Shown: positions 5,968-12,981 of the stretch, piece after piece | Layout of the letters: the number at the start of each line of letters is the position of its first letter | How positions within the stretch are numbered: position 1 is the stretch's first letter | Origin: JAXGPF01 sp964463985 | GTDB taxonomy: Bacteria > Verrucomicrobiota > Kiritimatiellia > JAAZAB01 | Assembly: GCA_964463985.1 (NCBI GenBank) | Contig: CAYXEK010000103.1 | Span: 1-12,981 of the forward strand | Length of the DNA: 12,981 bases | Reading direction: 5' to 3' | Position numbers and translations under genes: made by a program | The notes under the pieces: generated by a model | Databases searched by the model: none | The model's input: only the letters and a program-made list of their open reading frames with translations | What the model was told of the DNA's origin: nothing

Positions 5968-8550
5968 TTACGCCAGCCCCCGGATGAAATTGCCGCAATG
6001 GCCGGCCGGGCCATCCATGCCGGTGCGCAAGTTCCGCCAGATTGACTGCGTTTCAGCGGGGGAATACGTCCGCCAGATGAAGTCGGCGCGTACGCGTCTG
6101 GCGCCCAACTCCCAGAGCGCGCGCCGGTGCGGCCATAAATTAAGCGGCGCCTGGTTGATCAACACATTCCGGCAGCCGCGCCGGCAGACATGCAGCAGAT
6201 CGCCATGCGTGGATTTCAGATCCATTTCCGGCCGCCGGCACCCGGCATGGCCGGCGCAGCGCGGCGTACGCATAATGCAGGTTTCCGAAAGCATTAACGG
6301 CGTATCCTGGTATACGATCACCGCGGCCGGCAATGGCAAATGTATCAGCATGTTCCGCCAGTTTTCCCGTCCGTCTTCCGGCGACAGCGTCACCCGGGTA
6401 ACCCCCCACTCCTGCAGTTGCCGGGCGGCAGCGCGGTTGACGGCGTATAACGGCCAATCGGCGGCAATATCCAAAGCTGCCGGTTCCACCCCGGCCGCCC
6501 GGAGCAATTCCATGCCGCCGATGTTGGAAATTTCCCAGCGCCGCCAGCCCTCCAGCCATAGCTTCCGGATGACAGGGCGCAATTTGATTTCGTCCGCAGC
6601 GTGGACGATAATCGGCAAGGCCAATCGCATCCGGCCCGCCCCCAGTCTTCCGCGCCAGGCCGCCAGGCATTGACGCAGTTCACTGAAATCGCACCCGGCG
6701 ATATCGAGGATTAATTCTTCCAAGTCATGGCAGTCCTGCTCCTGGAATGATTCCAGGCATGCCGGCTGATCGGTCTTCAAGGACCATATCCACTGCATGG
6801 CGGACGGCTCCGCCGGCTTGCCCTGCAAAGCTTCAGCGGCGCAGGGAGGTGTCGCCCTACCACTGATACCGCCAAGCCAGGCAGACACGCGCGCCCGGGC
6901 GTCATCCCGCCGGGCGGCCCGGCATTTTTCCAGTTCCGCCACCATTTTCCGCCGCGCATTTTTCAAGGCGGAAACCGGCACAAACCGGCCATCGGGATTT
7001 AACAATTCGAATTCAGCGAGGCGCCAATCGCTATCCTGCATTTGCGCAACGGCATTCCGCGCGGCGTCCGACGTCAATCCTTCCCCGCGCGCCGGCGGCG
7101 CGGCGCATTCCAATGAAAACGACACCGCCGCCGGCGACCGCGCGCCCGGCCAATCCGACCGCGCCTGGACGCGGATGCAATTATCAGCAATTTCCATGCT
7201 CACCGCGACCGGATGCCGCACCCGGTATCGGCCTGGACGCGGACGCGGAAACTTCCCGGCGCGTTTCACTGCCTGGGAAGCGGCGCAACATATGGCGGCG
7301 CCGGCGGGAATGGCCGGATGATCGGGCGGCAAACGCACCTCAACCCGCGCACCGGCTTCCACGCGCACCGGCGACCGCGCCGCCGACCGGTCATTCAGGC
7401 GCATGGCAGCTACGGCAAAGCCGTACGGGCGCGGCAAGCCGGGCAAGTCAACCTGCAAGCCATCGTGCAATTCCAGGGCGCGCGCGGTTTGAAACGCCAG
7501 CCAATCGCTGCCGCCGCGGCGCCGGATGCCCCCCGCGGCGCCGATCGGGCAACCGCGGTGGCCCACCCCTCCGCGTTCCACCGGCGCCGAATGCGAGGCG
7601 GAACGCACATACAATTCCGTCCAGGGACGGCTGAAGACCACGCGCACATCGTCCTCCATCGCGCGCAGTTCTGCGGCCGGCACTGTTCCATCCAGCAACC
7701 GACGGTACAAGCGGGTGACCATGGCCACGTACAACGGCGACTTTTTACGTCCTTCAATTTTCAAGGCGCTTACGCCCGCTTGCGCCAGTTGTGACGCCAG
7801 TGCAGTCAGCGCCAGGTCCTTCATCGAAAAAGGGAAATCCGGCGCGGCATCCGCCGGCGCAGCAGGGGGTTGGAACACTTCGCGGCAGAGATACGCGCAT
7901 CGCCCGCGGTTGCCGCTGCGACCCAGCAGCAGCGAGGAAAAGAGGCACAACCCGCTGTAACTGTAACAAAGGGCGCCATGCACGAAAGTCTCGACTTCCA
8001 CGCCGCCGTCCCGGGCGATTTCCCGGATTTCCGGCAGGGTCAACTCCCGCGCCAGCGTCACGCGCTGGAACCCGAGCATCCGCGCCGCCTGCGCGCCGGC
8101 CAGGTTATGCACGGCCAACTGGGTGCTGGCATGCCGGGCCAAGTCCGGCGCGAATTCGCGCGCCAGGCGCAAGACGCCCAGGTCCTGGACTATGAGGGCG
8201 TCCACCTGCAATTCCGCCAGCGCCTGCAGCCTGTCGGCGGCGGCCGGCAATTCCGCGTCCAGCACCAGGGTATTGAAGGCGACATACACGCGCCGGCGCG
8301 GTTGCAGGGAATGAGCATAATCGGTAATCTCTGAGAGCGCCTCCAGGGAAAAATTTTCCGCATCGGCCCGCGCCGAGAAATCAGACAATCCAAGATAAAT
8401 GGCATCCGCGCCGAAATGCAGCGCAGCGTATCCGGCATCCGGTCCACCCGCCGGAGCCATCAATTCCGGCCGGGATTGGGCCGGGGCTCGGACGGGAGTC
8501 GGCTTAGCGATTGAATGCGATGCTGGTATGGAATTTGGAACAGAAGTCAT
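5968..8550 (-). CDS. U32-family protein with DUF3656 (RlhA/TrhP-like RNA hydroxylation protein)
   Basis: An 860-residue protein of the peptidase U32 family. E. coli relatives RlhA and TrhP are needed for 23S rRNA cytidine and tRNA uridine hydroxylation; a collagenase role is historical. The N-terminal barrel starts at ELMAPAG (29-35). The family signature is ETFVHGALCYSYSGLCLFSS (187-206), with C195, C202, C218 and C222 (NRGRCAYLC) suited to an Fe-S cluster. A DUF3656-like beta-rich part spans about 345-545. A second U32-like half covers about 585-860 and includes DWPLYAVN (698-705), TLSPEDGR (721-728) and another Cys set: C758, C765, C771, C789, C793. It ends GHCGNFIRGL. ATG 8550 is the only plausible start, but it has no Shine-Dalgarno site and gives a 28-residue Pro/Ala/Ser-rich extension. 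The target RNA is not deducible. Confidence 0.88.
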   Translation of the reverse strand: MTSVPNSIPASHSIAKPTPVRAPAQSRPELMAPAGGPDAGYAALHFGADAIYLGLSDFSARADAENFSLEALSEITDYAHSLQPRRRVYVAFNTLVLDAELPAAADRLQALAELQVDALIVQDLGVLRLAREFAPDLARHASTQLAVHNLAGAQAARMLGFQRVTLARELTLPEIREIARDGGVEVETFVHGALCYSYSGLCLFSSLLLGRSGNRGRCAYLCREVFQPPAAPADAAPDFPFSMKDLALTALASQLAQAGVSALKIEGRKKSPLYVAMVTRLYRRLLDGTVPAAELRAMEDDVRVVFSRPWTELYVRSASHSAPVERGGVGHRGCPIGAAGGIRRRGGSDWLAFQTARALELHDGLQVDLPGLPRPYGFAVAAMRLNDRSAARSPVRVEAGARVEVRLPPDHPAIPAGAAICCAASQAVKRAGKFPRPRPGRYRVRHPVAVSMEIADNCIRVQARSDWPGARSPAAVSFSLECAAPPARGEGLTSDAARNAVAQMQDSDWRLAEFELLNPDGRFVPVSALKNARRKMVAELEKCRAARRDDARARVSAWLGGISGRATPPCAAEALQGKPAEPSAMQWIWSLKTDQPACLESFQEQDCHDLEELILDIAGCDFSELRQCLAAWRGRLGAGRMRLALPIIVHAADEIKLRPVIRKLWLEGWRRWEISNIGGMELLRAAGVEPAALDIAADWPLYAVNRAAARQLQEWGVTRVTLSPEDGRENWRNMLIHLPLPAAVIVYQDTPLMLSETCIMRTPRCAGHAGCRRPEMDLKSTHGDLLHVCRRGCRNVLINQAPLNLWPHRRALWELGARRVRADFIWRTYSPAETQSIWRNLRTGMDGPAGHCGNFIRGLA

Positions 8551-8587
8551 TGGCGACTAACAATATCAGCGCGGAAAAGAATTTTAA

Positions 8588-8713
8588 CATAAGGCGGCAC
8601 AAGGACAGAACAAGGGGGATTTCTGCTCCGCACCACTGACCCAATTTGTTCCGACTTCTGTTCCAATCCCAAATTCCTCTTTCGCGATCTTTGCGTTCTT
8701 TTGCGGTTAATTT
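8588..8713 (-). repeat. Composite repeat: diverged B units, inverted C fragment and A6
   Basis: This is the 179-bp gap between the methyltransferase and U32 genes. AAGGCGGCACAAGGACAG (8592-8609) and TTTGTTCCGACTTCTGTTCC (8646-8665) are diverged, oppositely oriented B modules. CCAATCCCAAATTCCTC (about 8663-8679) is the first part of C inverted. A6 (8676-8713) follows in reverse, its ACCGC end 17 bp from the methyltransferase stop. TATGTT on the minus strand near 8585-8590 could be a -10 box for the U32 gene. Confidence 0.7.
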
Positions 8714-8729
8714 CTCCGGCTCCGCTCAA

Positions 8730-9626
8730 TTATTCATTGCCAGATTCCCAAGCCGCGTAAATCCCGCAAGGCAGAATCCGGCCGCCCGCTCCGGCGGGCA
8801 AACCCAACTCGCCGCCGGCGATCCGGCCGGACTGCGCGGGCAGGATATCCCGCAGGAGATTCACCAGTACGATGGGCGACAAGCCGGTAGTATAGGCATT
8901 TACCAGGAAAAACAGGGGCGCATCCGACAGCAGTTTTCGGGATTCGCCCAGCAGCAGCGCCAGTTGGTCTTCCAGTTTCCATACTTCGCCCCGGCTGCCC
9001 CGGCCGTAGGAAGGGGGATCCATCAGCAAGGCGTCATAACGCCGCCCGCGCCGCTGTTCCCGGCGGATGAAGGCCAGGCAATCGTCCACGATATAGCGCA
9101 CCGGCGCATCCGCCAGGCCGGACAGCGCCAGATTTTCCCGGCACCATTGCACCATGCCGCGCGCCGCGTCCACATGGCATACCTGCGCTCCAGCGGCCGC
9201 GGCGGCGGCGGTGGCCGCGCCGGTATATCCGAAAAGGTTAAGCATGCTGATTGGCCGCGCCGCGCCGCGGATTTGCGCGTCAATCCAGTCCCAGTTCACC
9301 GCCTGCTCGGGAAACAACCCCATGTGTTTGAATCCGGTTGGGCGCACCTTGAAAGCCAGGCGGCGGTAAGACACCGTCCAGAATTCCGGCAATGGCCGGG
9401 ACGTTTCCCAATGCCCGCCGCCCTCGGCGCTGCGGTGGTAACGGGCATCCGCGCCACGCCACTGGTCCGGCGCAGCGCAAGGCCAGATCGCCTGCGGATC
9501 GGGCCGGATCAGCTTGATTTTGCCCCAGCGTTCCAGGCGTTGGCCATCCCCGCAGTCCATCAACTCGTAATCCCGCCAGGCATCCGCCACGCGCAATATT
9601 TGATGTAATTCCGACATGTCCGGCAT
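8730..9626 (-). CDS. Class I SAM-dependent methyltransferase, RlmI-like (probable rRNA methyltransferase)
   Basis: A 298-residue enzyme resembling the RlmI/RlmK family that methylates 23S rRNA. After an N-terminal part typical of this group (RDYELMDCGDG...IRPDPQAIWP, about 18-49) comes the SAM fold: NLFGYTG (130-136, motif I), acidic D153 after the next strand, DD at 181-182, and the DPPSYG active-site loop (203-208). The frame stays open upstream to 9725, but that extension (FAFFAFFVFFAVN...) is only the translation of repeat A7, so ATG 9626 is chosen; ATG 9617 is an alternative. Neither start has a Shine-Dalgarno site. I could not identify a second catalytic Cys as in m5C enzymes, so the modified base is uncertain. 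It is codirectional with the U32 gene. Confidence 0.85.
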   Translation of the reverse strand: MPDMSELHQILRVADAWRDYELMDCGDGQRLERWGKIKLIRPDPQAIWPCAAPDQWRGADARYHRSAEGGGHWETSRPLPEFWTVSYRRLAFKVRPTGFKHMGLFPEQAVNWDWIDAQIRGAARPISMLNLFGYTGAATAAAAAAGAQVCHVDAARGMVQWCRENLALSGLADAPVRYIVDDCLAFIRREQRRGRRYDALLMDPPSYGRGSRGEVWKLEDQLALLLGESRKLLSDAPLFFLVNAYTTGLSPIVLVNLLRDILPAQSGRIAGGELGLPAGAGGRILPCGIYAAWESGNE

Positions 9627-9672
9627 CCCAAATTCACCGCAAAGAAATCGGCAACGGAACCAATAAAAAATA

Positions 9673-9714
9673 TTTACCGCAAAGAACACAAAGAACGCAA
9701 AGAACGCGAAAGAA
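9673..9714 (+). repeat. Dispersed repeat A, copy A7 (expanded)
   Basis: TTTACCGCAAAGAACACAAA then GAACGCAAAGAACGCGAAAG carries one more 9-bp AAAGAACGC unit than the other copies. Its ACCGC end faces the methyltransferase start, and a partial copy (TTCACCGCAAAGAAATCG, 9633-9650) lies even closer. The 9-bp period keeps a reading frame open on the minus strand and falsely extends the methyltransferase. Confidence 0.85.
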
Positions 9715-9738
9715 GGAAGGTGCAATTAAATAGTAGCC

Positions 9739-9817
9739 AATTTCAAAACTAACGTTTTGAATGAATTCAGGATTCCGAATTCAGAATTCAGAATAAATGC
9801 AAACAGCCGTAAAATTT
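9739..9817 (+). repeat. Dispersed repeat E, copy E2, with 8-bp hairpin
   Basis: Matches E1 (4109-4211). TTCAAAAC (9742-9749) and GTTTTGAA (9754-9761) pair over TAAC. AATGAATTCAGGATTC is shared with E1, then TCAGAATTCAGAAT repeats, then AAACAGCCGTAAAATTTC. It lacks the roughly 20-bp insert of E1. It sits about 110 bp upstream of the methyltransferase start. Confidence 0.8.
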
Positions 9818-9852
9818 CCGCCTTCTGTGTAAAAAAAATCCTTATTCTGCCC

Positions 9853-9875
9853 CTGCTCCGCTGAAGCTACGCAGG
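9853..9875 (-). repeat. Dispersed repeat F, inverted copy F2
   Basis: Exact 23-bp reverse complement of 5646-5668 (TCCTGCGTAGCTTCAGCGGA plus GCA on the minus strand). It is followed by ACAAGTCCTGTTCCG, a diverged B-like unit. Confidence 0.85.
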
Positions 9876-9903
9876 ACAAGTCCTGTTCCGCCACCCTTCG
9901 CTC

Positions 9904-9967
9904 CCTTGTTCCGCCTTCTGTTCAAATCCTAAAATTCCTCTTTGCGTTTTTTGCGGTGAATTTCGAA
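9904..9967 (-). repeat. Composite repeat: module B then A8
   Basis: CTTGTTCCGCCTTCTGTTCA (module B, from 9905) leads through AAATCCTAAAATTCC into a reversed, shortened A core, CTCTTTGCGTTTTTTGCGGT (9939-9958). The B-then-reversed-A order also occurs, looser, at 4361-4486 and 8646-8713. A8 ends about 13 bp from the arnD stop. Confidence 0.8.
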
Positions 9968-9971
9968 ATTC
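9958..9971. repeat. 14-bp perfect palindrome after arnD
   Basis: GAATTTCGAAATTC equals its own reverse complement. It overlaps the A8 repeat end and starts 9 bp beyond the arnD stop. With no loop and no T-run it is unlikely to be a terminator. Confidence 0.6.
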
Positions 9972-9979
9972 CTATCCAA

Positions 9980-10861
9980 TCACCGCGCGACCGCCACCCA
10001 TCCTTCCCTTCCGGGCACGCTTCCGGCGGTCAACTCCCGTTCCGGCAAATCCGCCGGACTCACGGCCAGATCGCCCAGCGGGCAGCAACGTCCGCCGCGG
10101 GCGGCCACTGCCTCGGCAAATTCGCGGAAAAGTTCCGCGGCGGCAATGCCTTCCACCTCGGCATGGATGGTCAGGACGTTGTAACGGTCCGGCTGGATCA
10201 AGTCCAGCAGGCGCCGGTTATAATTCCCGGCCGTGACGCCATCGTGTCCGATCAATTCATCGTAAGTCGGCAGATTGACCGGCACCTGGGGCGTGCGCAG
10301 CCGGCGTCCATCCACGCGCGGACAAAACACCGACTCGCCCCGGCAATCGCTGTTATAGGCAAAACCGAACTCATCCTTGACGGACAATGCCCGCGGTGTG
10401 CAACGCCAGCCCGGCGCGGCGGAGGCGGCAGGCGGGCGGCCGAGAATGCCTGCCAGCAGGTCGTATCCCCGGCGGAGTTGATGCCTGATTGTGACTTCCG
10501 GCCAACGTTCCACGTGCGCCTGCCAGGCCTGGTGATCCCAGGCATGCAGGCCGACTTCATGACCGGCGGCGGCGGTAGCGCGGATCACTTCCGCGCAGCG
10601 CGGCCCGATCATCGGCCCCGGCCAGAAGACCCCCCGGAGGAGGATGTCCCAGCCGTAAAGCGCCGGCGCATTGCTGCGCAGCATCTTGATCAGGAACCGC
10701 GGGCGAAACAGGCGCCAGAGGTGGCGCCCCATGTTGTCCGGCCCCACGGAAAAAAAGAAAGAAGCGCGCCAGCCGTGTTCGGCCAATGTCCGGCAAATCA
10801 CCGGCACGCCCAGGCGCGTGCCCCGCAATGTGTCCACATCTACGCGTAAACCTATTTGCAT
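9980..10861 (-). CDS. arnD: 4-deoxy-4-formamido-L-arabinose-phosphoundecaprenol deformylase ArnD
   Basis: A 293-residue polysaccharide-deacetylase-fold enzyme that removes the formyl group from undecaprenyl-phosphate-linked L-Ara4FN at the inner membrane. It makes the donor used to modify lipid A and lower its negative charge. ArnD-type marks are GLRVDVDTLRG (4-14, metal-site D8/D10), SVGPDNMGRHLWRLFRP (38-54), APALYGWDILLRG (65-77), HEVGLHAWDH (101-110, metal ligands H106 and H110), APGWR (149-153) and TIHAEVEG (231-238). Length is close to the E. coli enzyme. Its ATG lies inside the arnA 3' end, with a 10-bp overlap, so translation is probably coupled. ArnT/E/F genes, which follow arnD in enterobacteria, are absent; a repeat block follows instead. 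A related deacetylase role on another polyprenyl sugar is less likely given arnA next door. Confidence 0.95.
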   Translation of the reverse strand: MQIGLRVDVDTLRGTRLGVPVICRTLAEHGWRASFFFSVGPDNMGRHLWRLFRPRFLIKMLRSNAPALYGWDILLRGVFWPGPMIGPRCAEVIRATAAAGHEVGLHAWDHQAWQAHVERWPEVTIRHQLRRGYDLLAGILGRPPAASAAPGWRCTPRALSVKDEFGFAYNSDCRGESVFCPRVDGRRLRTPQVPVNLPTYDELIGHDGVTAGNYNRRLLDLIQPDRYNVLTIHAEVEGIAAAELFREFAEAVAARGGRCCPLGDLAVSPADLPERELTAGSVPGREGWVAVAR

Positions 10862-12843
10862 TGTCCAAATTCGCCGGATGCCACGGCTTCTTGCAGGAAG
10901 AAATCAAGCGTCTCATCCACCGATTGTTCCAGGCCGATGGTTGGATTCCAGTCCAGGATGCGCCGGGCCTTGCGGATGCTCGGACGCCGGTGCACGACAT
11001 CCTGGTAGCCTTTGCCATAGTACAGTCCGCTTTCCACTTCCTGGATGCCGGCGAACGGCGGGAATTTTGAGCGCAGGGGATGCCTGGCAAACTTGGCCGC
11101 CAGCAGGTCGGCCAATTCGCGGATGCTGGCTTCGTTGTCGGGATTGCCCAGGTTGAAAATCTCGCCATCGCTGCCGCCTTTGGCGTTTTCAATGATCCGG
11201 AACAATCCTTCCACCCCGTCCTTGACGTCGGTAAAACAGCGCTTCTGGGCGCCGCCGTCCACCAGCCGGATCGGCGTGCCTTCCACGAGGTTCAGGATCA
11301 ACTGGGTAATGGCGCGGGAGCTGCCGATGCGGGCGGAAGTCAGGCTGTCCAGGCGCGGCCCGATCCAGTTGAACGGGCGGAACAGCGAAAAGCGCAGCCC
11401 TTCCTTCTGCCCATACGCCCAGATCACGCGGTCCAGAAGCTGTTTCGAGCAGGAATATATCCAGCGTTGCATCCGGATGGGTCCCAGAATCAGCCGGGAA
11501 TGGTCCTCATCGAATTCCTCGTCGTCGCACATGCCGTAAACCTCCGAGGTGGAAGGGAAGATGATGCGTTTGCCGTACTTGACGCAATACCGCACCACGC
11601 GGAGGTTTTCCTCGAAATCCAGGTTGAACACCCGGAGCGGATTGCGCGTGTATTCGATCGGTGTGGCAATGGCCACCAGCGGCAGGATCACGTCGCACTT
11701 GCGGACATGGTACTCGATCCATTCGCGATGGATGGAGATATCGCCCTCGTCGAAAAAGAAATCCGGCTGGCCGATCAGCCGCGCGATCTTGTCGGAATGC
11801 AGGTCCATTCCATGCACCACATACTTCTGCGACTGCAGCAGCCGTTCGCTCAAGGCGTTGCCGATAAAGCCATTGACTCCCAGGATCAGGACGCTGGCCT
11901 TGCGTTTGACCTGGATTGATTGCAGGCCAAGCACGATACCGGGCTTCAAACCCATGGCGGCGGCCGCCTGTACGCCATCCATCAGGATATCGTCTTCCGG
12001 CTGCGCCTCCTCAATGCGCAAGGCCTGTTTCCCGGTCGCCACCACCAGGGGGTCGGCGCTCAGGATGGTTCCCGGCACGGCGGCAACCGCAGGCGCCGGT
12101 TCCACGGCGGCGCGCCAGACCAGCAGTCGTCGGCCGCCCAGCGTGGTAAACGCGCCCGGATATGGCCGCGTAACCGCGCGCACGAGGTTGTAAATGGACC
12201 CGGCATCCTTGCTCCAGTCAATTGCGCCATCCGCGGGCCTCCGTCCGCCGAAGTAGGTGGCTTGCGCATGATCCTGGGGGCGGCGCGGCAACTGGCCCTT
12301 GAGCAGGCGCGGCAGAGCGTCGTCGAGCAAATCCACGGCAGCTTTGGTCATCTTGTCAAACAGGGTGGCGGCGGTATCATCGTCCGCAATCGGCACCTGG
12401 ACCTGGGCGGCAATATCGCCATCGTCGGGTTTCGGCGTCATGTAGTGCAGGGTCATCCCGGTTTCGCGTTCGCCATTCACCAGGACCCAGTTGACCGGGC
12501 AGCGGCCGCGGTATTTGGGCAGGAGCGACCCATGCAGATTCAGGCAACCCAGTGGCGGGATTTCCAGGATATCCGGTTTGACCATGTGGCGGTAATAAAA
12601 CGAAAAAATCACATCCGGCTGCATGGCCCGGATACGTTCGCGCCAAATGGGGTGGTTGATGTTGTCCGGAGCAAACGCGGGCAAGCGATGCCGGGCCGCC
12701 AATTCCGCCACGGAGCCAAACCAGATGGATTCGCGGGGATCGTCCTTGTGGGTAAAAACCGCCTGGACGTCGAATCCGTGGCGCAAGAGGGCATCCAGGC
12801 CGACGCACCCGATATTGTGATATGCCAAGACCACTGCTTTCAT
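10852..12843 (-). CDS. arnA: Bifunctional UDP-Ara4N formyltransferase / UDP-glucuronate decarboxylase ArnA
   Basis: A 663-residue two-domain enzyme, about the length of E. coli ArnA. The N-terminal formyltransferase domain (1 to ~305) has CLNLHGSLLPKYRGRCPVNW (100-119), with N102 and H104, and KPDDGD with D140. The C-terminal NAD-binding dehydrogenase domain (~315-660) has GVNGFIG (322-328), PSTSEVYG (430-437) with S433 and E434, Y463 and K467, and R619. These match the E. coli catalytic residues even in numbering. The enzyme oxidatively decarboxylates UDP-glucuronate to the 4-keto pentose and, after transamination by ArnB, formylates the 4-amino group. AGGAAGG (plus-strand 12851-12857) lies 7 nt before the ATG at 12843 and rules out the longer open frame to 12954. 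It overlaps arnD. arnB and arnC would have to lie to the right of the window or elsewhere. Confidence 0.97.
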   Translation of the reverse strand: MKAVVLAYHNIGCVGLDALLRHGFDVQAVFTHKDDPRESIWFGSVAELAARHRLPAFAPDNINHPIWRERIRAMQPDVIFSFYYRHMVKPDILEIPPLGCLNLHGSLLPKYRGRCPVNWVLVNGERETGMTLHYMTPKPDDGDIAAQVQVPIADDDTAATLFDKMTKAAVDLLDDALPRLLKGQLPRRPQDHAQATYFGGRRPADGAIDWSKDAGSIYNLVRAVTRPYPGAFTTLGGRRLLVWRAAVEPAPAVAAVPGTILSADPLVVATGKQALRIEEAQPEDDILMDGVQAAAAMGLKPGIVLGLQSIQVKRKASVLILGVNGFIGNALSERLLQSQKYVVHGMDLHSDKIARLIGQPDFFFDEGDISIHREWIEYHVRKCDVILPLVAIATPIEYTRNPLRVFNLDFEENLRVVRYCVKYGKRIIFPSTSEVYGMCDDEEFDEDHSRLILGPIRMQRWIYSCSKQLLDRVIWAYGQKEGLRFSLFRPFNWIGPRLDSLTSARIGSSRAITQLILNLVEGTPIRLVDGGAQKRCFTDVKDGVEGLFRIIENAKGGSDGEIFNLGNPDNEASIRELADLLAAKFARHPLRSKFPPFAGIQEVESGLYYGKGYQDVVHRRPSIRKARRILDWNPTIGLEQSVDETLDFFLQEAVASGEFGQCK

Positions 12844-12921
12844 GCATGTCCCTTCCTGAATGAAGTGAGGCCAAATCCGGCGCCTCGGCTGATTGGGGCT
12901 GGTCTTCTGCCGGGCGAATGC

Positions 12922-12948
12922 AACATACTTTATGAAACACCGCGCCAA
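12922..12948 (-). promoter_or_regulatory. Weak promoter candidate upstream of arnA
   Basis: On the minus strand TTGGCG (12948-12943) and TATGTT (12927-12922) are 15 bp apart, shorter than ideal. TATGTT is the same -10-like hexamer as at 3012. The 138 bp between arnA and the window edge hold no credible gene, so arnA may be first in its transcript. The window ends too soon to be sure. Confidence 0.25.
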
Positions 12949-12981
12949 AAACAAGCAAAATCGGTAAAATGGGAAGGGGCA

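Noticed and set aside
5774..6673. 299-codon plus-strand ORF
   Set aside because: Begins in the TTTGCCCC repeats and then runs antisense to the well-supported U32 gene.
8646..9608. 320-codon plus-strand ORF
   Set aside because: Antisense to the RlmI-like methyltransferase, which has clear SAM motifs; the start lies in B/A6 repeats.
9956..10849. 297-codon plus-strand ORF
   Set aside because: Mirror of arnD on the opposite strand, an effect of high GC; no recognisable domain.
12844..12954. 37-residue N-terminal extension of ArnA
   Set aside because: A good Shine-Dalgarno (AGGAAGG) directly precedes the ATG at 12843, and the protein from there matches E. coli ArnA numbering at its active-site residues.

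Overview
This is a GC-rich bacterial fragment. It holds eight protein genes separated by unusually repeat-laden, AT-richer intergenic blocks. The genes point to a Gram-negative bacterium: ArnA and ArnD of the lipid A aminoarabinose pathway, LipB, an RlmI-like rRNA methyltransferase and a U32 protein. The dispersed repeats built on a 9-bp GCAAAGAAC-like unit, mostly weak Shine-Dalgarno sites, and a poorly characterised glycosidase-like protein suggest the PVC group (Lentisphaerota, Kiritimatiellota or Verrucomicrobiota). That placement is an inference from style, not from a marker gene. The 100-N run shows the fragment is a draft or metagenomic scaffold.

Layout. Plus-strand half (1-5602): a TTGACA-type promoter and a 757-residue glycoside-hydrolase-like protein (169-2442); a 644-bp gene-free block containing the scaffold gap and repeats; a well-placed sigma70-type promoter driving a zinc-dependent medium-chain dehydrogenase (3087-4109); a 396-bp repeat block; then ridA and lipB joined by an ATGA overlap (4506-5602). 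Minus-strand half (12981 down to 5968): arnA (12843-10852) overlapping arnD (10861-9980) by 10 bp, a 353-bp repeat block, an RlmI-like methyltransferase (9626-8730), a 179-bp repeat block, and a large U32/DUF3656 protein (8550-5968). The two halves converge on the 365-bp repeat block 5603-5967. No tRNA, rRNA, CRISPR array or transposase was seen.

Function. ArnA and ArnD act in sequence: UDP-glucuronate is oxidatively decarboxylated, the 4-amino sugar is N-formylated, and the lipid-linked sugar is later deformylated. The aminotransferase and lipid transferase (ArnB, ArnC) would have to lie beyond the right edge or elsewhere; ArnT/E/F do not follow arnD. LipB supplies octanoyl groups for lipoylated enzymes, and RidA removes reactive enamines/imines. 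The methyltransferase and the U32 protein are both probable RNA-modification enzymes and are codirectional neighbours.

The most distinctive content is non-coding. At least six repeat modules recur in different orders and orientations in the five larger gene gaps. They include an exact 41-bp direct repeat, a roughly 90-100 bp inverted composite, and eight copies of a 30-40 bp core, most of them pointing the same end toward the adjacent gene. The repeats also create spurious ORFs and false N-terminal extensions. I did not find a convincing new defence, mobile or biosynthetic system.
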